Assembly (NCBI GenBank): GCA_951799405.1
Contig: OX637343.1
Coordinates: forward strand, 11,014,524 to 11,078,523
DNA: 64,000 nt
Source: Agapetus fuscipes
Lineage: Eukaryota > Arthropoda > Insecta > Trichoptera > Glossosomatidae
Direction of reading: 5' to 3'
In this document: positions 1 to 11,700 of the stretch, piece after piece
How the letters are laid out: every line of letters starts with the position of its first letter
Numbering within the stretch: position 1 is the stretch's first letter
Notes under the pieces: generated by a model
Databases searched by the model: none
What the model saw: the letters and a program-made list of their open reading frames with translations, nothing else
What the model was told of the DNA's origin: nothing
Program-made: the position numbers and the translations under genes

Positions 1-56
1 CGTGCAGGTATTTCTTAGTATAAGGTAATATTTATTATTGTTTTTTTTATTTTGTG

Positions 57-135
57 TGTATGTATCCACTCGCCACAGGTGAAACCCTCCGGGTATAGCC
101 CGGCAAGAAGCTGCACTGTATGTGTAGCTTAGTTG
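57..135 (+). repeat. SINE-1 tail fragment
   Basis: Matches the end of the family: ACTCGCCAC, CCGGCAAGAAGCTGCACTGT and TGTAGCTTAGTTG. The head is absent. Confidence 0.6.
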
Positions 136-326
136 TGTTGCGTTTTTGTGTACCTATGTTATAATATCTTCAAATTTCACTATTACTTGTAACTAACCAA
201 AGGTGGCAATCTAGGAGTTTTAGTATTATGAGATAAATAATATAGAAATGATGAGAGAATGATTTTTTGTGATCCATGTTGATCTCATTTTCAAATAAAA
301 TCCTAGATTGACACATTTTGTTCTAT

Positions 327-586
327 ATCGACACCTTAAAGGTAAAACTGAATAAGTGCCATGAAGCTAACAGTGGTTTCTCAGTTAAATGCACCTTTTT
401 CCTATTTTCTGCGCGAGGAAACACTAAATAAGTGGGAAAATCCTTTTGTAAACAAGTTCTTCATGAGCACTTCTGTATAATTAGTTGACTTACTATGAGA
501 AGTTGCTCCCAATAAAATGTTTTATCAACAATTTCTCAAATCAGTGAATAAGCACTTCTTCAGTTTTATCTTTAAGGTGGTGATAT
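327..586. repeat. Inverted-repeat element
   Basis: The left arm ATATCGACACCTTAAAGGTA pairs with the right arm ending TTTAAGGTGGTGATAT about 220 bp away. The right arm and neighbouring sequence (490-590) recur at 40751-40852. Confidence 0.5.
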
Positions 587-2589
587 GATCCATGTAGATC
601 TTATTACTTTCTTTTGTATTATTACTTTAAATTTTTAAATTGGCAACACTGGTAAAAGTCAAACAAACTCAATGGAGTCAGATCATTCCGAATTCTCTTG
701 GCCAGTTGTCATCACAGGTCTAACGGTGTTATTCTTTGACATTTTCGTCGCCCTTTGAACCCAGGTTTTGCTTAATTTTGATTCTTGAACATTTCTGAAG
801 TAGTTAGGCTTGCGTCTCGAGCTCAACGCCCGCCCAAATCTAACCTCTAAATGTATGCGAAGCAATGCGAAGTTAGGCCTAGACAAAACCGCCTCGGAGA
901 CGGTTTTGTGGTACAATCGATTTTGACAACTGCCGTATTTAATATTAAATCGTAAATATTTGCTTTATTACTGTTTTGTTTTGCGATTTGTTTTTGTCAT
1001 TTTGGTCACATTGACAGAATTCAGCATCTTTTTTGCTAATCAATCGCTTTTTGAGGCACAAAACACACAAAATTAAAAAGCAAAATAAATCATTTGACAG
1101 ATTGCATCACGGCTCGCGGCAAATTTCTCAATATGAAACATTTGCCGCGAAACTGAAGTTATGTATATAGTTTAAAATAAGTGAAGAGGATATTTAACAC
1201 TCTATGAACACATATGAGACACTTTTTCCATCTGAAATAAAATATTTACTTGCATTTCGGCCGACATGATCTGTGTACAAACAAAACAGTCAGCCGTCCG
1301 CCATTGTGACGTCAGCGATATTTGTGTGGTCGTCCCAAACGCATATTCCCTACATTTGGTTTATTTTTCCCGATCCACAAAAAATATACGGATTTATTTG
1401 GCTAATCAATTGTTTTCAAAGTTGTTTTAATTATAAATTGCACAACAAATTTATAAACTGATTATTTGCTTTTATTTTTCATCTTTTTTTTTGCGTTATT
1501 GTCAATGGTTATTGTTTTAATAATTATTTAAAAACGACTGAAAATTTCCTATTCTTTAAATAATATTTATAAAGTGACATCTCCAGAACAGATTTTTTTT
1601 TTAAATACGACATTGAACGGACGTAATTTCAGCCGTCCAAATTTGGTCGCAGGCTCAACTGTTCCTACGTTACACTATGAACAAGAATCAATATTTCAAA
1701 TTTGGTCTAGTCCGGCGTTGTACCCAGATTAAGTAGTCGCCAGTTAGGCCGATGGCGAAATATGACAAGTAAGAATAACACCGTAAGTGATTAAGGTCCT
1801 TAGCAGCTAAGAAAACAAAAATGATCAAGCTGTTAGGGATGTCCCAATTTTCCATCCAAACTTTTTCTTCCGACTCCATTCAATGCCCAAAACATTCCTC
1901 ATTTCATCCTGTAGTGAATTTAATTTGTTTTATGTATTAATTGAATCACAAATTGGTGTTTTTTTTATTTATTTTTATTGAATGTTGCTTTACAATGAGG
2001 GTCTGAACATTCAAAATATCCCTTGGCCATGTGACATCACCCTATGGGTGTTTATTTACTATGGATGACATCACATAGCCGGGGGATTTTTTGAATGTGC
2101 AGAGTCCATTAATTATGTTTTGGTTTTATAAATATTCCTGCAGGCAAAATATATTGGAAAATTGTATAATATTCCTCCTCTCTGTTAAATTTAATATTTT
2201 AATCTAATAAATAAAGGACTGGATGGCAATGTTAGTTTTTGAGTAACAAGAAATGTTAAATTAGTATCGTGAATACCTCCATAGAATAATATGAATGTTC
2301 TTATGTATAAATTTCAATTTGTTAAATAATAATTGATATGGCAACACCTCATTCTGCATTTTGTAAATTTAACAATCACCTAACAGCTAACTAATAAACT
2401 ACCTTATGTTTTTGTACTTCTGTGAGTGAATGGTTGATTTAAAAAAGGCACTTAGTACCATAGTTGTTAACCTATTTGAGAAGGTTTAATATATCATCAG
2501 ATGTTCTACAAAAATCAACAGTAACTTGTTTGTGCAGCTCAAACGATGCCGACGATGAGTTGATGATGAGTTGGTGATTTCTTTATAGC

Positions 2590-2990
2590 ACCGTTTCGTC
2601 ATGTAGTCACTCCAAGGGCGCTTGTGCATGTGATGCCAGAAATTTGCTTTTCTTCAGTGCATTTCGGAACTTTCCATGGTCCTCTAGCTCTCTCACATGA
2701 TGAGGCAGGCGGTTCCAGGCCAGAGGACCAGCAACTGAAAATGCACACTCTCCAAACACTGTGTTTACTCTTCTGATTGACTTGGCTCCGGTTCATGCCG
2801 AGGGCGATGGGCTTGATGAAATCAGCGAGATATTTGGGTGTCTTCTCATATAAAGCTTTGTGGACCATCGAGCATACTTTAAACTCGTCAAGCTCTGGGA
2901 CACGGAGCCAATGAACCTTTTGGAGAAGAGAAGTAATATGATTAAGTTTCGACTGACCCACGATCATGTTCATTTAAGCTTTCATTGTCA
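2590..2990 (-). pseudogene. LINE remnant, RT C-terminal region
   Basis: Minus-strand codons LLQKVHWLRVPELDEFKVCS and MVHKALYEKTPKYLADFI begin the CR1/L2-type C-terminal region. In shifted frames it continues with CAFSVAGPLAWNRLPHHVRE. Broken by frameshifts. Confidence 0.65.
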
Positions 2991-3044
2991 GGCAGCTGTC
3001 TATGTGGACTCCTAGGAGTTTGACACTAGAGGAAGGCAAAATGT

Positions 3045-3330
3045 CAACATTCTTCTTCTTCTTTTTGTGCCACTTCTATCAAAGATCGGCCATCATCATG
3101 GCTATTTTAGCTTTAGATGCTGCGGCTCAAAACAGGGACTTGGTGTTTCTGCCGAACCACTGTCGCAGGTTTTTCAGCCAGGATGTCCTTCGGCATCCCT
3201 GAGATCTTCTCCCCTCAATCTTACCCTGTATGATAAGATGAAGGAGCAAGTACTTCTCATTTCTCATTATGTGACCCAAGTACATAAGCTTTCTCTGCTT
3301 AATGGTAGGCAGGCATGTCAACATTAGACA
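3045..3330 (-). pseudogene. LINE-C remnant, C-terminal end of an endonuclease-RT
   Basis: The minus strand translates as KLMYLGHIMRNEKYLLLHLIIQGKIEGRRS then RRTSWLKNLRQWFGRNTKSLF, a C-terminal segment common in arthropod LINEs. It is followed by a (AAG)-rich tail. Further pieces are at 4068-4115 (tail only), 17268 and 61795. Confidence 0.7.
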
Positions 3331-3405
3331 ATTTTGTAGCGGTGTTGTTATCTATCATGTGTGCTCTTTTTGGAGAAGTCATCATACTTCAGTATTTTCT
3401 TTCTA

Positions 3406-3648
3406 CATGGGCGAACCAGAAAGGGGCAGGGGAGGGCAGCTGCCCTCCCCCCAACCTGGAAGTAAAAAAATACCTTAATTCTTCTTAAATTTTGTTCTGG
3501 AATGTATCACAATTATTGAAACAACCATTTTAATAATCAAAATAAATTGTACAGCGGACTGCACATGACTTAATAGCATAAAATAAGGTTTTGTCCAATT
3601 TTTCATCTTCAATTTTCAAAACTTGCCCCCCATCCTGGGTTCACCCTT
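3406..3648. mobile_element. MITE, GGGCG(T)ACC family
   Basis: Ends GGGCGAACCAGAAAGG and CCTGGGTTCACCCTTG are imperfect inverted copies. The interior shares GGAAGTAAAAAAATA with the copy at 5906. Two further copies are at 5906 and 15134. Confidence 0.55.
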
Positions 3649-3746
3649 GCATACATATACATTTAAACTCCACTTTTTCAGAAGTAAGTCTGCATGCTTC
3701 TATTTTTTCAAGTATTTTTGACAAAAATGGTAAACACCACTTCCGC

Positions 3747-4007
3747 ATTAAGGGGGGGGGGTCTGGTCTGCGGATGATGGCAAATGATCTACGAGTACCA
3801 AAAGTGACGTCGTTCTTGTAAATACCAATTTCTACAAAATATGCAAAATATTATGTAAGTAATATAACATTATTAATTATTAAGCTCATCCATTATTACA
3901 GCAAGAGGGGGGGGGGGGTCATTAGATGATGACTACAGGATGATTGTAAGGGGGGGGGGGGTCGAAAATCGGCCAAAATCAATGACGTAATTTATGGACG
4001 GCCCCTA
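3747..4007 (-). mobile_element. MITE, GGGGCCGTCC family, copy 1
   Basis: Reverse-complement match to 20325-20617, with the right end AATTTATGGACGGCCCCTAA intact and the left end truncated at the G-run. It contains G-runs of 9-12 bases and a GACGTC/ACGTCA-rich interior. Confidence 0.75.
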
Positions 4008-4649
4008 ATCAAATTGACTCAAATCAAACATGCATTACAGTACAGCGTTGATTATCAAAATAGCTATGATGATCGCCGATCTTCGATAGAAGTGGCACAA
4101 GAAGAAGAAGAAGTTGATTATCTGAAAGATCAATGAAATCAAGAGCTAGTTCTTGCTCTTTAACTTTTACTTTCTTGCTTCTTCATTTTATAGACATACC
4201 ATATGCATGCCTAGGAAATTATCATTTAAATACAACCAATTCCTGTACGTAATCAATATGTTTTTAAAAGTACATTGGTACATAAAAGTACACAGTTCAA
4301 TTATCCAAACAAATAAATTTCATCCCTTTAACACCCTTGCCTCCAATTCGATCAGATAAGCGACGCTGTACTGTGCATCTTTTAAAAATATATTCTCAAA
4401 TGTGATAATTTTTTCAGTGTAACCAGATGAATATTTCTGAACCTCGTGCTCTCAGATGATAAGAATACCATCCAAGTGGTTCTTAGTCCAAAGAAAACCA
4501 ATTGAAAAGGTCATTGTTCAAAAAAAGGTGAAGAACCATTGAATTACAGTGAAGATTCTCTCTTCTTGAATCGCGCTACAGCCCAATTCTAGCCTTGGCA
4601 TCTTTTCACTTCTGCCTTCAACTCTGCCTGCTATCCGAGCCGCTGTCCA

Positions 4650-4775
4650 GTTGTGGGTTTTAAGCTCGCAGAGGTCTCTTGAGGTGTGATACACAGAAAA
4701 TAGAACTACGTTTTGAAAAAAATATTTTATTTTAAACAAAAATAGCGCTCACCAAATAAATCATCCTAATATTGT
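4650..4775 (+). repeat. LINE-B 3' tail fragment
   Basis: GAGGTCTCTTGAGGTGTGAT and GCGCTCACCAAATAAATCATCC match the LINE-B 3' UTR, interrupted by a short AT-rich stretch. A further antisense piece lies at 32170-32262. Confidence 0.55.
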
Positions 4776-5715
4776 TATTATTAATAGTGAGTGTTATGAG
4801 TATGGATGTGCCTGCTGGGATCGGATATTTCTCTTGTTAATAAATCTGTGACTTAACATTAGACATAGACATTGCATAGTAGTTCCTAAATCATAGCTAT
4901 TTCTTTAATTTCATTTCCATGACATGTTAGCAAACGAGTATTTGAATATAAAATCACTTTCATAAATGGCTCTACCATATAGTAAACTATTATATATATC
5001 AACATTGTATAAACGCCGTATACTTGGTAAAAGCTACTGCTCAGGAGTTGCGTAAAATGTATATAAAAATAGCCAAAACATAGTGATTTCATACTTACCT
5101 ATTTGTATTAAAGCAATTGTGTGTAAAAGTATTCTTTTCTAAATAAAAAACACAATTTAAAAATATGCCTTTATTTATTCAATACAAAATCCATAAGTAT
5201 TGATAGTTCTGTAGTAAATATATACATTTTTTTTTCAGTAGTTCAGACGCGATGTAATCAGATATACACATATTTTCCAAGTACACTTTCCCAGTATTCC
5301 TTGTAAACACAAGCAATACTCCAATACAGATTTGCACAGAAAAAAACCTTAATTAGTTTACATCATCATACATAGAACTCCAATTATTTAAATCAATCGA
5401 GAATGCACTCCATACAGATTAGAATCAAACAGTGACTGGACAGCCAATAATAGAACTGCACTATGAAACATTGACTGATCTTGGAAATGGAGGATATCGC
5501 GCATAGACAGAATCAATATTTTGAAAATCACATTCTGTTTTCATCTTAATTTTTTTCTGTATTTCTGAAAGTGATTCGAACAGTCAGAGTTCGGATAATT
5601 GGAGTTCTATTGCACATGTAAAAACTGGTGTGTTTATTTCTCATGTTTGAAGTAGACTGGAGAGCAATTATGAATTGCCAAAAAATCTATGTCCAAATCT
5701 AGCGCAGCTTTTCCG

Positions 5716-8700
5716 TTACTTTTTACGGGTCTTCACGACTGTCCATCCGGGGTCGGGATCTTCTTCCATGGCCTCGTCTTGTCCTTCTTGCCCCCCTTCT
5801 GGTTCATCTCCGTCGTCTTCATCAACCACAACTTCGTGTGACTGAATCTAAACAATAAACAAAAGGATAAATATTAAAATATAATTGTGTATATAGTAGA
5901 ACTCATGGGCGTAACTAGGAAGGGGCTGGAAGTAAAAAAATAACCTAAAAAAACCTAAATTGTATTGCAATTACTGAAAAGACCATTTTTCGATCATGGC
6001 TTGCCCCTCCCTAGAGATGTGCGACATATCAAAGCTACTGATATTGTTTTTGCGATATTTTTGATATTGGAATATGATCTTCAATTTTACAAAACCTGCT
6101 CCCCCATAGTTTTGATCCTGGGTACGTCCTTGGTAGAACTCCATACCAATTGAATATTGTTTGACCAGTAGAGGACTGCTACATTTGATCCTTGAATGAG
6201 AGGTCGAGGGAAAGCGAGGTGTCGACAGGGAGCAGATATCAATCATGGCTCTATAATATACAAGATTGGACAGGAATAAAAACAGTAGAAGACCAACTTA
6301 AAGCTGCAAAACAGAAAAATTCTTGCAAGTGATCGTCAAAGTCAGGGGGACCAGGAACAAGAAGAAAGATTACTATAAACATATGTACACCTTTGCATCC
6401 TCCACACCTTAAGGTCTATGCATGTAGATGTACATTCCTCTTGTAGCTGTACATCGACACTGAGCTGTGCTGTCGCGGGACTGTCGTCGTGTGTGCACAT
6501 TAGTGGCGTGACTAGTCGCGGCGACAAGTATGTGGAGCTTTGGACAAAATATATGAAAACTTTAGGCCGCAGTCTGTCGCCGTAACTAGTCGTCGAGCTG
6601 TCGCTGTCGCCTGTTGCCCAGTGTGCGCTTAGACTTAATGTTTTAAAACCTTCGGCACCACCAACCTTTATAAGACTTGTACCCAAGTATAAAACATAAC
6701 AAACTCCTCTAGATTGCGTAAATATTAAAATGTATAGAAGATAAACAGCACCCTTAGTGAGTGATTTCGCTTACATACATTTTTCTATTTATGTGATCGA
6801 TGGGAGTTTACGCAATGTTTTATGCCACGGGCACTGATCAATATGGATGAATTAACAAAAAGTTTTACATGAATGCTAGTATAACAACATATTATGAACT
6901 TACAGGTATTGTAATCTGCACCTGCGGTTGGCACAGCCATAACTTGCAGGTGGGCAATTGTGACAACTCCAGGAGCATCTGCTCTTGGTTGTTGCTCTGA
7001 CATAACCTCAAAAATCTTATTATTATACTCGAAAGTTCTGAAAAAAATAAAACAGTTATAGTGTACAGGCTATGGGAATAATAATAAGCAACTGTACAAC
7101 ATAATGCATTATTTATTACTATCTCAAAAGATATGAAATTATTTAGAGTACAATGGAATATTTGAAATATGGGGAATAAATGTGATTGGCAAAGTTCCCC
7201 TGTTTCAGGGAAGGTCGGCAAGAGTTGCAGGGCTTATGTTCATTTGAGATTGAGTTTTTATATTGTAGGTTCACATGCGGCATGTGTTTGCGCGAAATTA
7301 TACATGTCTGCTTGTGGGAATGCGTTTAATATGAATCTTAAATGATATATATCTTTGCAGCTTAGATTAAGATTTAGAATGTGATGCCACCTGATTGGGC
7401 TAATGACGGTACAGACCGTCATTAGCCCAATACAATATTATATAGGTACCGTAAACTGGGGTTACTTTGACTGACGGGGTTACATTGATCGAAACTTCTC
7501 TTTGTCAAACAAATCCTTTTTTTGCAAAAACTAAACGCACCAGTGGATTATTTTTTCAAGCGTTGGGAGCACTGATAGTCGGCCACTGTTCTCTTTAAAT
7601 AAGACGTGTGTGCGTGAGTTATTTTCATAGCTAAAAAATAAATGGTAAGTTAGAAATTTGTTTCCACTTTTTAAACCCGGCAAAACTTTGTTTGTGACTA
7701 ATTTGCTATTCAGACTAACCTATTGAAATGCATATTATATTGAGAGAATTGTGTTTGGAATCTGTGAAAAAATATTTGTGACTTTCTAACATCAAAAGCA
7801 TGTTTATGACGGGCGATATTTTTGCACGGGGTGTCATTGATCAACCTTCGGGGTGAGATTGATCATTGATTAAAGTAACCCCATAACATAACAATACAGC
7901 GTGTTCATTTATTTGCTTTATTTTATATTATATTGTTTCAGTTACTAACATGCCACGAGATTACAAGAGAAAACTTGGTTCCCGAAATTATAAAAACTAT
8001 CATGAAGATCGTTTGAATGCAGCTTTCACTGAAATAGTTGAGAGCAAAATGTCTATACGAGATGCTTCGAGAGAATACGAAATTCCATATGGAACTTTAT
8101 TCAACAAGTATAAGGGAAGCTTTATCAATACTCCAGGGTGTCTATTCACGATAGGGGATAGAGAAGATTCATTTCGATTTTACCAGAAAAAGAAATAAAT
8201 GGTATTGTGAGGCACAATACCTTTATTCTTTTTTCGGGGAAAATCAAGATGAGTCTTCTCTATCCCCTTTTGTGAATAGACACCCTGGCGCTTAAGGCTG
8301 GTTCGGACAAGGCGAGTAATTTAGTCAAGTAACGAGTAATTTAGTGGCTAAACGTGTGCGAACCCCAACAATTTAGTCCAGTAGTTAAGTCAATGGTTTA
8401 GTCAAGCCGATCCATTTCATTCTATTTTTTCGGGCAAGTAGCGGCCCCGCCCACCGTCCGCGGGCGAGTGTTGCCGAGAAGCCACGGAAAAGTCCGAGTC
8501 CGAAGAGCCACGGAAAAGCCCGAGTCCGAGTCGAGTTTATTAGCGGCCGCGCCATTGGCCGCTCACTCTTGGCGGGGAAACGGGAATGCAAGAATGGCGG
8601 CAATTTAAATTGGCTGCAGTTTGAAAAGATAATGCCCGTTTTCAGCAAGAATATTTAAAGATAAAGTGCTGTTTAAAAATATTTAAGTACTTAAGAACTT

Positions 8701-11700
8701 CTTATATTTGCGAGCCCAATGTTCCGCTCCCTAAACTTAGCGACCTGTCAGTGAGGTTATGTCATGTTTAAACTGTAGATAAGTGGATATGCACACCGAT
8801 ATCCTTGGTTTTTTAGAAACTCTTGAGAATATAGAAGTTGCTAGGACTTATCTACGTCCAAAAAGTTTTGAGAAAGGTATTTTTTTTTCGATAAGAATAG
8901 TATGACATCGATTTTTGGTGCGGATATCAGCTGTCAAAAATACAATCATGTGGCTCCTTGCTGGATGAAATTGTAGTAATTTTTAAGTTTTCGGACAATA
9001 GAGCTGTACAAATATAGTTTTGGTAAAGATGTTGTGGAAATAAATATTATCGTCCATGAATTTATTACGTATTTAAAAACATCGATCTTTTACATTGATC
9101 GATGTTTATAGGTACCTACCATAAATTTGTCATATCACAGGCCTTATGATATCCTTCAGATGGATTGTTACTTATTGTTTTGTACAGAAACAATTCAGTG
9201 ACACACGGGGATAACTGATTAGAGGCATTACAATTTTATGCCACTGTAAGCCATCAGCTGGTATCTGTGATAGACGTGAGAGGCGTATGTAGCAGGATTG
9301 AACAAGTTTCTCGCGGTCAGCCTCTGAAAAGTTGAACCATGTTTCTTCTTTAACTTGATAATTGATTGGTGACCGCCGTGTATTTGAAATGCCGATTTTA
9401 CATGTCGAATATTGATGTTAATTGTCAACAACGAAAAACGCAACAGAGAAATGCATCTGAATGCAGCTGCAGACTACGAGCCGTATTATAGTGTGTGCAT
9501 ACAAAATATACTTTGTACACATCATTGAAAAGATAAAAATTCAATTAAAAAATAATGTTTGCAGCGTAAATGGTAGATATTATTATAAACATCAAAAAGT
9601 CATGTGTTGTTTTTATTTAAAATGTGTATATTATTTTATAAACCATAAAATACATTTCGAATTTACAAAAGTCGAGTTTCGAAGTTGTTTGCTAAACAGG
9701 CTCCTAGCTAGGTGGCCGGGCATAAATCAGTTAATATTACCAAACCATAGCCAATTTAAAGGGCTTTATAATAACATGATTTTAATACTCAATTAATATT
9801 TTCAAACTGCAGCCAATTCAAATTTTCCGCCATTATAGAAAGGGCTTTCTGCAGCCAACTTCGCACTTGTGTACTGTACTGGACCGTAATGCGAACGCTT
9901 CACGGGCGAGTAGCGCCCCGCCCACTACTAAATTACTCGTTACTTGACTAAATCAGTGGCCTTGTGCGAACTAGCCTTTAAACTGTTTTTACCAATTTAG
10001 AAGAACAATCTCTGCTCAAGGCTGCGGCTAAATGCTCTGTTTGGGGCTATTCATGTATTTCGAATTTGATTGTCCCTATCAAAGTAATCCCCAAGCATTA
10101 AAAACCTTATAAAATAAAATGTAATCGTCATGATTTATTTATTTATTTTTTCTGTGGTTATTTTTGCGGTGCACTTTGATAATCCATTGAAAAAACATGG
10201 GTGATCAAAGTAACCCCACATGCGGTTTAACTTTGATCACTTGGTTTTAATTTTTTAGTTCTAACAATATTAAAAAAATCATAACTTTAATTAACTTAGA
10301 CCAAAGTACTCACAAAACCGACTATTGCGTTTTTTTTAAATAATTTTGTTTCATAAATTGGAAGCGCTAGGACCATTCAAAGTAAAAATGATCAAAGTAA
10401 CCCCAGTTTACGGTAGTTTGAAAAGACACTATAGTCAACTGTACTGCATTTAGTATTAGTACCTATATAAGTGGTCAGTTGTATGGGCTCAGTTGTCAGG
10501 CCTCTTAAAGATAACTTTGAACCTGATTCAACAGTTTCCATGGGGTAATTAGTAATGGGGTCATTTTTTAATTTGGAACGTCAGTCTTGTATGGGACTGC
10601 CGATCTTGGCAACCAATAACAAATATTTTCTTGATTTTCCCCTAGGAACCCAGCTGTGTGACGAAACAATTTTTTCTATGTCAATTCCCGTGTGGACCTT
10701 ATTAATAATTCATTGAAATATAAGAGAATTTATCCATTGATAATGTTAATACTGGTTTCTAGCCTGGCAAAAATAGTTTGATGAATTGCATTCCTCTCAC
10801 AAATTATTTTAGGAAAACGGGTGCAGGATTATTGAGCGCCTAATTTAGATACAAAGCATCATAATAATTAGTTTTAGTTGTTAGACATTTACCTTGAGGA
10901 GAATCGTCCTCACAAACTGTATCAAATGTTTCATCCATGATTTCTTCCAACAAAACAGCGACGTCCATTTCATCAACATTTCTTGTGGTGCAGCAGTACT
11001 CGGATATGTAGTCCACCATTTGCAACGCATTCTGAAAACACAAGAGAACAATAGAAAAACATTAATCAATAGTCCGGTCGACAGCTCAGTTGGTAGAGTG
11101 CTTGTATTCCATGCCGTGAGCTCGGGTTCGAATCCCACCGAGGGTCTCAGAAATGATTTCCCGTTTCGGTGTTTATTCCAAACCTCAAAATAAAATACCG
11201 GCAAGGTTTACTCAGCCTTCACAAGAAATGAGTACCAGCCCTCTCGGGAGCTGGGAAACCCCCACTTCAACTGAAGTGGTTGGCGTAAGGCCGACCCCCT
11301 TACCTACAAAAATAAATAGGTTCAACTCGCCACATGCGACCCCTTCGGGGATAACGCGGCAAGAAGCTACACTATAGGTGTAGCTTAGTTGCTTTTTTTT
11401 TTTTATTAATCAACCAATCTGTGGTCCAGTGTAGTCCACTTCGGAATCGTAAATGGAAGGTTGTGAGATTGAATCCCGGCGGAGCACATAAAATATACCA
11501 TTTATATTTTAAAATATATTCTTCGCTGGGTTGAAAATTCATAAACCATTACCAAAGACTGGTCCCCAAAGGTCCATCCAGCCTTACAGCAACTGGGTCT
11601 TGCTTGAGAATTGGCAGTTTGTAGCAACGACCAAGCTCGAAAAAAGTCCGGTCGATAGCTCAGTTGGTAGAATGCTTGCATTCCATGCCCAGAGCAGGGG

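Larger units (their letters stand above)
1..5715. other. Intergenic region left of TSR2, repeats only
   Basis: Apart from the listed SINE tail, inverted repeat, LINE remnants and MITEs I see no gene. The stretches 590-2590 and 4780-5715 look like unique AT-rich DNA. The TSR2 3' UTR should occupy the last part, with an antisense AATAAA near 5170 as one possible poly(A) signal. Confidence 0.45.
7449..10413 (+). mobile_element. pogo-like (Tc1/mariner superfamily) transposon, interrupted
   Basis: The ends are inverted repeats starting CCGTAAACTGGGGTTACTTT, about 22 bp, flanked by TA on both sides (7447-7448 and 10414-10415), the target of the Tc1/mariner/pogo superfamily. Subterminal copies of the GGGGTTACxTTGATC word recur at both ends. 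Inside is the start of a pogo-type transposase, followed by two later insertions (a palindromic MITE and a TTAA-flanked element). The element lies in TSR2 intron 2 and cannot be autonomous as it stands. Confidence 0.8.

Noticed and set aside
11072..11150. tRNA gene
   Set aside because: It has A and B boxes, but the anticodon arm does not fold like a tRNA and the same head recurs with a fixed 250-bp body and tail, so it is a SINE. The same applies to the tRNA-like heads at 32400-32470, 43915-43990 and 63050-63130.
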